Made by a program: the position numbers and the translations under genes | Notes under the pieces: model-generated | What the model saw: the letters and a program-made list of their open reading frames with translations, nothing else | Database searches by the model: none | Told to the model about the DNA's origin: nothing | Assembly (NCBI GenBank): GCA_002633005.1 | Contig: NMRA01000363.1 | Location: 52,377-116,376 of the forward strand | Reading direction: 5' to 3' | Length of the DNA: 64,000 nt | Origin: Phoronis australis | Lineage: Eukaryota; Phoronida; Phoronidae | In this document: in pieces, positions 47,473-57,200 of the stretch | How the letters are laid out: each line of letters begins with the position of its first letter | How positions within the stretch are numbered: position 1 is the stretch's first letter

Positions 47473-47869
47473 GAATCCTGCTTAATCTCAAGATTAAGCG
47501 GAAGTGAGTGTTGCGTGAACTTGGAAATGAGTATTCTTTTAGGCAAAAAGGTGAAATTTTTGTTTGGTGAAATGAATTTTTGTAATTATTGACCTCACGA
47601 TCAACCATTTCTCCTTTTCCGCAACTTGTGTCACAGAACCAGATGAATATGTGAATGGCTAAATCGATTATTGTTTGGAGAAAACGATCGCCCGTAGTTG
47701 AAAAGGTTGGTTAAAATTAACATTTAGTTTATTCAAATGTAACTTGATTTAGTGCAGTGCAAATTTTTATGAACATGAACGTGATTATTTGAGTGAACTT
47801 GTCAAGTTGGTTCCAAGTTCACGCAAACACTCACTTCTGCTTAGTTAATCTTGAGATTAAGCAGGATTC
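47473..47869. mobile_element. 397-bp MITE with arms of about 55 bp
   Basis: The left arm 47473-47526 (GAATCCTGCTTAATCTCAAG...) and right arm 47811-47869 (...CTTGAGATTAAGCAGGATTC) are inverted copies with one small indel. Each arm contains an inner palindrome, CTTAATCTCAAGATTAAG. The interior is non-coding. It lies between the two divergent genes. Confidence 0.8.
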
Positions 47870-48402
47870 AAAAAAATGCCAGTGAATTTGATTGATTGAC
47901 ATCAACACCTTAATGGCGATTATTCTCAAATCACAGCAGCATCTGATCGCAGAAAACGTACCAATGAAAGCATAAAACACACCGCAACACAAATTTCTTC
48001 TTGTCTTCCCCCGATCTGTGAAAACTTAAAATCAAAACTCGCACTTGTTTTCAACATCCGGAAATTCGAGCACTTGATAGCTGGTTTATCTGCAGCCGCA
48101 GTGTGGATCAAAAACAATGTATAGAAGAATTCAATGATAGAGTAATTTCGAATACAACAAATTTCAATTCTAAGTTACATTTAGATTTTTTTGCTTTCAT
48201 AGAGTACTTTCCTCACCTTCCTTGTGTTTGCTTTCTGTAAATTACTTCTAACCGGAACGCAAACTTCTGTATGCTCTATAGGTGGCGCTCCACACACACA
48301 AACAATAAGATAGACCTTATATGTAGCTCATTGATCAACGCATGACACTGGGAGAACAGAACACGCTGGCGAAGAACAAAATTAAAAGTTGTGGCACCTT
48401 GT

Positions 48403-48415
48403 TGACCTTTGACCT
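48403..48415. promoter_or_regulatory. Perfect DR1 nuclear-receptor site between the divergent genes
   Basis: TGACCTTTGACCT is the exact consensus for two AGGTCA half-sites with one-base spacing, bound by HNF4- and RXR-type receptors. It lies about 250 bases upstream of the C15orf40-homologue ATG, in the shared 5' region with EDC3. One perfect 13-mer can occur by chance or derive from a repeat (the same 13-mer is in repeat copy 11656-12115). Confidence 0.35.
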
Positions 48416-48664
48416 GTGTTGACGTTCAGTTTCTCGAGTGTGTCATTCACCCTCCGATCTCGGTGGTCGTGGCTGCAGCAGTGGCACCATAGATATTTAA
48501 TATAGTCTATGACTATGGACGGTGGCACGATGTCGATGGCGCCGATTCGTCGTCTGCATATGTTTGATTGATCGCTAGGCTGCGAACTGTGACTGTTGTA
48601 CAGTTGCGTTCGTCGTCAACGTTTCGTTGCACTTGCTGTGAATTACCTAATTAGTGAAAGATTA

Positions 48665-51600
48665 ATGTCTAGGCTGTCTGTGTCACTACGTCCCAAAGGA
48701 CTTTATTTCCTTAGAACCCTAAGCACTGGCAAGATGCCAAAGAAAAAAGCAGTACTGTTGCAGGTAAACGGGTACTAGGCAGCAGCACATGATTGTAATT
48801 AGAAAATACAACCACCTCAACTGGCCCAAGGAGAGATGGTAGTCATCCCATTTGCCCTCCATATGCCAGATGCTTTTCAGAAAATTGAGCCTTGCACTGA
48901 CAAAGTAAAATTGCTGATAACTTTTGTGCAAGCACGTCATATTCTCTGGCGCAAGTAATGTAAATATGGCTAGTTGCCGATTTGGGCAACTAAACAAAGG
49001 ACAGTGCAAAAGTGTTTGACTATGAGTGTAATACTATTTTTCGGTGTCACTCTCTGCGCAAAGGTTACGTGACTTTGACGGTTTGATCAGTGTGACACAA
49101 AGTTACCCGAAAAGCTTCCAGTGTATTGAGGGCCTGTCTGATGACCACCGGCGCCATTTCTATTGTGGCCAGCTGAGAAGGTGGTTTTGACTGCATAAGC
49201 TTTAACATAATTTGCTGGGTCATTGTTGGCATGCATGCTGGTAGTAATGCTTTACTCGGCCTGTCCTAACTACCAAAGGCAAGTTAAGTCACGTCAAGTA
49301 GTACTGTGTCACTACAAGTACCTTTTGAGCATAAAGAGACAGATTTGCTAGACTCCAAAGCTTTGTAGGTCATAGATAACTATTGAGAAAACATCCAAAG
49401 CAAGACATATGCACCGATTTTCACCCACATAATTCTCCATACTGCTGTACTGTTCATCATCATCATGATTTGACTTTGGCCTTATAGGTGGCGCTGTGAC
49501 AGAGGGTAATATTTGTGTTATGGCTAGCATTACATTGGGAAAGTTGTGAATCTTAGAGAAAACAAACTAAGTTCTTTCTAACATACTTTGTAGGGTGAGT
49601 GCAATAATAGTGTTACGCAAGGGCCAGTCATAGCCAACTCATGTGGAACTGTAACCGTGAATGTGCTAGCCAAACCTAATGCAAAGGAGAGCTCCATTAC
49701 TGGTATGTAAGTTGGCTTTGTGGACAGTGATTTTAATCACACCCAGTCACAAACTTTAGTCACGAATACAGTAAAATCTCTTCAGTTTACAACACATGTA
49801 CAATTTGGCAAACTGGTGAAATTTCATTTTGTCAACTAAAAGAACTTTTTGAAGACAATTTACCTTGCTTCTAGCATGTTTTTTAACATTTAATACAAGT
49901 ATGAACATGTGAATAATCTAGAAATATGGCACAGTTTTTGCAATTATTTTTGTCCCATATTTACGAATTTTTACCATAAACGTAGTTTGTGGTGATGGTT
50001 TTCCAATTGAAGCTATTAACTCCATTCAGTCTATAGTGCCACGGCTCTTTGAGGAGCTAATTCACTCAGTATTAAAAACCAAACAAAAGATTCCACCCCA
50101 AAACATTTACGAAAATAATGGTTTTCAATCATGGCGCTGCAAGAAGATTTGATACTATATGCAGATGCAATGCAATAATGTCCCATGGTCAAAAGATGTA
50201 GCCTAAGAATTTTCACTGGATTACATATAAGATAATGTTTCCTAGTTAGTGCCTGATGTGTAAATGGTTAAAGGAAAATTTCAATTTAACATACAAGCTT
50301 ACTATGACTTTAGAAAAACTTCATTTTCAAGCCTCAGTTGGTTCCCCCTTCATTAATGTAGAGGGCCTCGTCCGAAGACCACCCAGAGTGGGGCCTCCTA
50401 ATATGGGGAATCTGTCCAAAATTGGCCAAAGAGCGGGATCCTCTATATTAATATACGGTAGGTCCCTTCTTTTCAGTCACCTTGGATGGGTCTTCTGCAT
50501 TAATATAGATGGCATCTCTTTTGAAGCTCAAAAATGGATTTCTTACGTGTATCATTTTTGATAAGAATAAACCATTTAAAATAATAAGGTGTTGCATTAG
50601 CTTGAAAAATACTTAAGCCATTTGATCTGCCTTACCACTAAGTGTCTTCCTCACTTTAATTTTTGTCCTCAGGAAACCTGCATATCATTCTCTCTGTAAT
50701 GACCTCTCATTATGAATGACCCCTGAAATTGTTTTCAGTGTGTTACTTGGACTTTAATTTTCAGGCATCACATCAGAGGGCGTTAGCATTCAAATAGCAG
50801 CTCCCCCTGTTGATGGTGAAGCTAATTCTGTGTTGGTGAAATACCTGTCAAAAGTCCTAGGTTTGAGAAAGTCTGACGTTTGTCTTGCAAGGGTAATTTA
50901 TTTACTTAAGGTTCTGAATAAGCAACTTCAACTCTAAGTCAAACATGGAAAAATATGCTTTCTCAACCAATAAATGTATATTTTCAGAAAAGATAAAGAT
51001 CGAGGATTCAAAAAATATGCTTCTTATCACTGTCACGTGACCATGTGTTTTAAGTCAAATTTTCATGTGTAAGAAAGGTACATTCATAGCAAAATAACCA
51101 CCCAGCCGATTTTACTAAAAGTATAACTTTACGTTATGTCTCAAAAACATTGGTAGGAATTCTTGATTATTCACTTAGTTCAGGTTTTATGCCAAATTAA
51201 CTCCCGACAAGGCATTTTTGAAAAAAAAAACAGCAGTCCTACTCTTGTATCACTCGATACGTGAAAACTAGGCAACTTAAAGCAAAATCCTAACAGCATT
51301 TTTGAAACATAACGTAAAGTTTTCATTTAAAAAAGTTTTAGTAACATCGGCCATTGCAACGAATGCACCCTTTTTGCACATGAAATTTTGTCTTAAAAAG
51401 AAGAATATTAGAATCCTCGATATTTCGCCTTTCAAATAATTTAATACCTTTAGTGGTTTACAAAAGCACTATTTTTTCAATATTTGTTAAAATCCAAGAT
51501 AACCTTAAAGCTGTATTTTAACCTTATTAAGCCTGGTTGATGTTTAATTCTTAACCAAGGCGCTTTGGGAATTCAATTTTTTCTTTTTAGCCAGTTAAAC

Positions 51601-52721
51601 AGGTAGGAATGTAGATTTAGTTTACTGCCTTGTTGTTACTTAAAGAAAATAGACTGACTTTGATTTGGTGTTCATTCTAATTGCACTCAGCTATGGAAAT
51701 GTTGGTTTCACTGAGTTTGCCCAATTGTTGCTGCAGTAGGAGAATATTGTTCGTAAGTTTTGAAGCTACTATGGTAGGAAACTGAACACAAACAGCTGTA
51801 ACTTGTCTCGGGCCTGTCTTCAGACACTAAGCTTTGGCCAACAATTATTTGCAAAAAGTAGGGTAGTCTCACCTTTGTCAGACTGAAATAATTGCCAAAA
51901 ATGTCCTTTTTTCATTGCTTCTATCAGTGTTGTGAACGCCCAAAAGTTTTCAAAACTTGTGGACCAAAACTTAAACATGGAATATCATTTAATTTTGTGA
52001 TGCATATGTTTCATGGAAAATGATGAAAATAAAATTTCACTTGTCGGCCGTATTGTGTCCTAAATTGGCATCTTTTCAAATAGATGGCAGTCAAGTTCAA
52101 AAAAACAACGTAGCAACAAATAACAAATAGCATGTCAAGTCACCTGTGTGCTCATGCTGTCTCTACTGTGCGCACTTCAGTTGTACGGACTGTAGGTGCT
52201 GGGAAAACATGTCTCCGTCCTGTCAATAACATGGCATGCCGTTTTATGCCCGAAACTTAGCCTCAGACAATGAATTGCCAGGTCTTCTCTCAGTAGTCCA
52301 GAAATATCTTCTTATGGTAGAGTGGCCTAAATCTTTTCCCAATTGAATTGTAATGTAGGTTTATACCTTAAAACCTTATCTACATTGTGTTTTTGAAGAA
52401 TATTTAAAAAATACATGGGCACACAGTTCCTTCTGTTACAAGGCGGTTATTGTTTTGATTTCTTGTATTTTGTCTCCATCAGCCATGACAAAAACATGGA
52501 TGTCAAAGTTAATAAAAATATAGATCAGTTGGCTGAAACCATTCCATGAGTAAAAACCAAAACTAATTTATTTACTGATTCCAAGTTTTGATATGCTTCC
52601 GGTCATTGATTGTGGTTCATTGTTTCAGGGTTCGAAGTCAAGAATGAAGTCATTCGTTGTTAGCGGCATGACTAAAGAGGATGTTGAAACTAAGCTAACA
52701 TCTCAATGTGACCACAGGTAG
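48665..52721 (+). CDS. C15orf40: DUF167/UPF0235 protein, C15orf40 homologue, 4 exons, 142 residues
   Basis: Exons 48665-48763, 49594-49702, 50765-50892 and 52629-52721 join in phase (429 nt). The core matches the DUF167 family: [38 protein letters not shown] and [19 protein letters not shown]. The conserved GEAN and the Lys/Arg-Ser block are characteristic. The first ATG gives a basic, Leu/Ser/Arg-rich leader ([20 protein letters not shown]) resembling a mitochondrial presequence. A second in-frame ATG at 48734 ([10 protein letters not shown]) aligns with the MPKK segment I recall in the human protein. The biochemical role of the family is unknown. The stop lies right at a CAG|GTAGCG sequence that could also serve as a donor for a longer isoform. 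The gene is divergent from EDC3 with about 2.6 kb between ATGs. Confidence 0.9.
49703..52628 (+). other. Introns 2-3 of the C15orf40 homologue
   Basis: Introns of about 1.1 and 1.7 kb surround the exon at 50765-50892. The text ATTAATGTAGAGG / ATTAATATACGG / ATTAATATAGATGG recurs between 50350 and 50515, hinting at a small repeat. Nothing else was recognised. Confidence 0.5.
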
Positions 52722-53089
52722 CGCTAGTAGTCTCATCACAGGGTGAGTGCTCACCATACATCAGCTGCCATCTGACCTAGTACAATCATTAAATTTTGTT
52801 GAACCCACCTGGTTTCCTCAAAATTTTGATGCAGCTTGCTGGGAAGAATACTTGGCGTCTGTCAACAGAGGACTAGCGAGAACAATTTGCTCTGGCAGTT
52901 GGATATTGTTCCACTACTGTGTACCACTGTTTAGCCTTGTATGTTCTTTGAAAGCAGTGAATTGGGATCTACTGAAGGTACAGAGAACGCACTTTCATTA
53001 TGTATGAACACTATTCAGAGCTGTTACCCACACCGGTGTCATTACTTGGCGAAATGAAATTCCTCTCAAGACTGTCGCTCTGTCATGTT

Positions 53090-53124
53090 TTTTGTTTGTT
53101 TGTTTGTTTGTTTGTTTGTTTGTT
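53090..53124 (+). repeat. (TTTG)n microsatellite
   Basis: About eight uninterrupted TTTG units, about 370 bases downstream of the C15orf40-homologue stop. Confidence 0.95.
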
Positions 53125-53159
53125 GGTATGCAAGGTAAGGTCCCTTTTTGACTGGTTGA

Positions 53160-54780
53160 CTTGAAATTCTCACACTTACCTTTCTCAAGTTATTCTATAT
53201 TTATCGATCCGATGACTCGCTGTTCTTTTGTTGGTGTATCATATGCACACTACCGGTTGCATTTTTTGTCTGATCGAAAATAAATTTCCCTACAACATGT
53301 ATCTCTTGAAAAACATGAGGCGTGCTGTTTTGGGCAAAAAGGGATGCAATTTAAGGTGGCGCTGTGATGGCCAATTTTTACTCTGCTATTCCTGAAGGTA
53401 TGACATTATGGTGTTTCCCCATTGCTCCCAACTTGTTCGATTCTATAGCCCAACAAGGAGTTGGGAAGTTTACCCCTGTAGCCAATGTCTTACATGACTG
53501 ATTAACTCCATTCTGGCATTAATGGTTGGAGGGCCAACTCTCTTTTGTTCGATAATTGCTCTAATCTCGGATTAGATCGTATCTAGCTTGACTGGGCTGT
53601 GCTGCAAAAAATGAAAGTTAAGCTGTAACATATTTGAACATAAACCAATAGCATTTCTGAATTCCTTGTCAAATTCTGATCATGTTTAGTTTTTGAATTA
53701 CCAAAATCGCCCAACTACAACAGAAGTTAAGACAATCCATTCTGCCAGGTTTCAACCCTTTGAAGCCTGGGAGATAATTGGCCTGCTTGTTATCATACGG
53801 GACAAAAGACTGTGCTGGGCAGTTAACAAAAGAGCCAGATGTTATCGCACGTTTAGCACCCCTCACGTCTGGAAAAGTTGCTGAACGACAGAACGCCGTC
53901 ACGATACTGAAATTTGGTATGTGGATAGATTGATTTCTGGTATTCCTGGGCCTGGTCTCCAATCTTTTTACTCGAAATGGACCTCGAAATTAGGTTTGGC
54001 ATGTTCTACTCTACTTTTGGGCGAACTCAAGATAAGTGTGTATTATTCTATGCTCGAGTACACAATAACTTAGGTAGATAATTTATTGCCCTTAGTTCAC
54101 AGTTTGTAAACCCAATATTAAAGCAATAAGTTCGAGTTTGAACTCGAAATTTCGAGTTTTTACTCGAGTTTGTAACACGAATATAAGGGTCTTCAAGGGC
54201 AAACTTGAACTAGAAACTCCTATGCATCATAAACTATAATGTATTCGAGCACAGTCTGATAACCAATTATCTTAAGTTCACACAAAAGGAGCGGAGAAAT
54301 TGCCAAAAATAGTTTCGAGTACAAAGATTAGAGACCGGGCCCTGGGCAGATCTTTTCGAAATTTGGTACGTGAACAGATTTCCTCAACTGCTATTTGTGC
54401 CATGCCAGCCATTTCTTGCTGCAAATTACTGTTCTCGAGTTATTAGAGATTGGTCTTCATTGACCCATTCTTTTCTGCTCTTTTGCTGTTGTGTCATACT
54501 CGCGCTACAGGCTGAATTTGTTGTCCGATCGATATGAAATTTACACAACAGATATCTCATGAAAAACTGAAGACCTATTAATTGTTTTGGAGTGGAATCG
54601 GACTTAAAATGGCGATGTAACGCATTTTTCAAATAACCATTTGCGTAGCTCTAGCTCCACTGTCCCGACAGAATCTTCTGAAATTTGGTGATTAGATAGG
54701 TATCATCAAGGGCTATCAGAAGTGTGCTAGCCATTTCTTGCAGTGATTTGTAATTCTCTAGTCCGTGATTTTCTGGTTTG
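53160..54780. repeat. Degenerate satellite of about 320 bp, split by a MITE
   Basis: Units around 53900, 54353 and 54672 share CTGAAATTTGGT-type text. The last two also share GCCATTTCTTGC and a following TAATTCTC/TACTGTTCTC-like block, spaced about 320 bp. An earlier diverged piece near 53250-53320 matches 54510-54570 (TTGTC(T/C)GATCGA and CTC(T/A)TGAAAAAC). No protein is encoded. Confidence 0.5.
53945..54346 (+). mobile_element. MITE family M400, copy 2
   Basis: The ends CCTGGGCCTGGTCTCCAATC and GATTAGAGACCGGGCCCTGG are inverted repeats extending inward to CTTTTTACTCGAAA and its complement, about 35 bp. The interior carries many TCGAGT/ACTCGA words and aligns with 27525-27930. It interrupts the satellite region. 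Confidence 0.8.
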
Positions 54781-55429
54781 ATTCACTTGTTCCTCAATGT
54801 GTCTGGGTAATTGTTGTTAGTGTTATTAGTTTTTTATCTATCTCACTTCTCTTTTCTCTTTGTTTTCTGTTCCAACTCTTTATATTTTTATTGTATTGTC
54901 TTAAACTTGTGTTGCAATAAAAAATCCCACTTTCAAACTTTCATTCGATTTTGCCAAGTGTCGCTCCTCAGAATACTTTGACTTTTGAAATTCACATTTT
55001 AATCTCATCTACTCTTAGCTATGGCTTAATTAACTCTACACCTCTGCCCTATGCTGTGGGAGGGTCAGATTTCTCTGCTGACGATCAGGTCTAAAATCAG
55101 GGGAGGTAACCACCGTTCCCGTTCACTATTTTGCTTTGGATGATGCAGGATTGGGTTTTCAATTACTTTCTGAGTTGAATTGCCCTATTCTACAAATTTG
55201 GTCTTGTTTATAAGCAATGCCACAGGTCATCATATCAGAAATCCGAAAACCTTGGGACTCGACAAAGAATTAGAAAGTATGTAATGATTGCTGGTTCTCC
55301 ACCAAGAGAACACTGCTGTCCATTTTAAAGAAGAATGCCACCTGATATAATTAGTTTTTGTTACCGTCTTAATCGGCCAATATCCACATGGCCTCGCATA
55401 CACTCGATCTCACCTCGCTGAAACATGTC
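54781..55429. other. Intergenic, no gene seen
   Basis: No repeat or motif-bearing frame recognised. Confidence 0.45.
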
Positions 55430-55492
55430 GCTTTAACCTGTCGGGAAGGGGAGTACACGACGCGGCGATGTCAGTGGTGAGTGTGTGCCGCC

Positions 55493-55690
55493 ATGGTGTG
55501 GCGTATCGTTCCCGCTTGTGCGAACCATGAAGCTACGAGGAAAGCTGGTACATCGTTTTATTTATTTTTTTTTTGTTTTTTGGATTTCCTCGAAAACCCG
55601 AATTGCTTAGGACGTGGTTATCGACAGTACACAGCAATACCAAGTATGAGGCCGTGAAATATCTGTGTCTGTGGCCGGCAAAGCGGTTCT
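55493..55690 (+). pseudogene. THAP zinc-finger relic with a T-tract frameshift
   Basis: From ATG 55493 the frame reads MVWRIVPACANHEATRKAG then TSFY, as THAP domains begin. A T-rich run (about 55558-55582) follows, and the rest of the domain resumes in another frame as FPRKPELLRTWLSTVHSNTK (about 55584-55643). The position of the first Cys is Ile. Expansion of the T-run probably broke the frame. The GC-richer sequence just upstream could be an old 5' UTR. It could instead be a sequence error in the T-run of a live gene, but no downstream exons with the later Cys/His were found. Confidence 0.5.
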
Positions 55691-57023
55691 ATTTTAAAAT
55701 GAATTATTTTTAACCTAACCAATGTTTATATAAAACTGAAACAAAGCCTCAAAGCCTATCTCAGTAGATACAATGTGTAATGCCTTAGGAGTGTTCGTGT
55801 GTGCAAATGTTTTGAGAAATCAACAATGAATAAATCATACTGCTTCAGATCAATTAATTGACCTCCGTGTGAGCGCATGCTAATTCAGTGTCTGCTGACA
55901 GAAAGCTGTTGTGAAACTATAACTATATGCTATGGTCAGATGTTTGAGGAATCTTTATTAAGAAATATGTACATTATTCAAACCATTGTTATTGTACTCC
56001 TTTTCCCTGTACGGTTATGTGGAAGGGAAAATTGGCTTTGATCGCGGTCCATGCACGACCGTGGGGATCGAGTAAGTAGATGTGCAAGTTCGCGGCGAAT
56101 TCACTAAAATATTCACATGCACATTATTTCTTTGGTTCAGTCTTTGCGTGACTGGAAGATTAATTCACAAATCTAAAATTTCCACATATGGCTATGCTTT
56201 CGTCAGAAGAATAATTCGCATTTATCATCGAACAAATTCTAAACTTCCGCGACCGACGTCGGTAAGCTGGCGTGACCCCGGCGAACTTTGTAAGCTAAGC
56301 GGTACTTTCAAAATTTCTATGAATCCATAACAGCGAAATAAAACGACTCATTTGTTTAAAAACTCAATGTATTTGTAAGGATTTTTTGTCGAATTTTGAT
56401 GATTTGTTGATGTAAAACGATGAATTCAAGTGATAACCTGACACCAGTAAGCGCCTCGTGAACTGTTGAGCAGACTGTTAGAACCTGTGACGTCATTTGT
56501 TCAATTCAGCACCTCCGTCTATCGTCTGGCGTCAGGTAAAGAACTGAACTTGCTGTTATTGAGTGGAACTACTCGATTTAAATTGATACAAAGTACGCTG
56601 TTTTTTGGTAGCATTCTCCTTTAACGCCCAACGAATTCCAGAACTACACCATGACAAGATTGTTCTATGAGCAGGTCGCAGAGTGAAACAATCTTTAGTG
56701 TGAAGAAACAAGGACAGTGATTCGATTCTTCAGTTGCGCATTCTTTTGTTGGCCAAAACTGGCACAGTCCGTACCCCACATAACCATTCTGCAATGTTGC
56801 ATGCGTACTTGCAACTGTGGCGCGTTATTCCTGGTGTTGACAATTTACAATAGAAATGTAGTCAGTGTCGTCTAGTCGATGAGGACGCTGTCCCTGCTTT
56901 CAGTCCTCTTTGAATGCTCTGTACACCAGATGCCCTATTCATAACCATCCAATTTAGCGCCCTCGTGAAGCCCTTAATGTTAAAAACAAGTTGAGTTATA
57001 CCATTACAACATATTCACCGCAG
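55691..57023. other. Intergenic, no gene seen
   Basis: The longest frame (56082-56330) has no recognised motif. Confidence 0.45.
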
Positions 57024-57029
57024 TTTAAT
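57024..57029 (-). promoter_or_regulatory. Variant polyadenylation signal of the Ly6 gene
   Basis: ATTAAA on the minus strand, about 175 bases beyond the stop at 57201. Confidence 0.35.
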
Positions 57030-57200
57030 AGTTATAATACACAACACGGCATTCTTTTTCACAGGCTCAGTTTGTAGGGTGTTCGCGGCTGTCCGAATAA
57101 AAGCAGCGTGTAGTGAAATACCTGAAAACAGAAGTTTTTTTTTCCTGAAATTAATCTAAGTTGTTCTCCACATATCTTGTTGGTCCCAAAGTCCGCTAGC

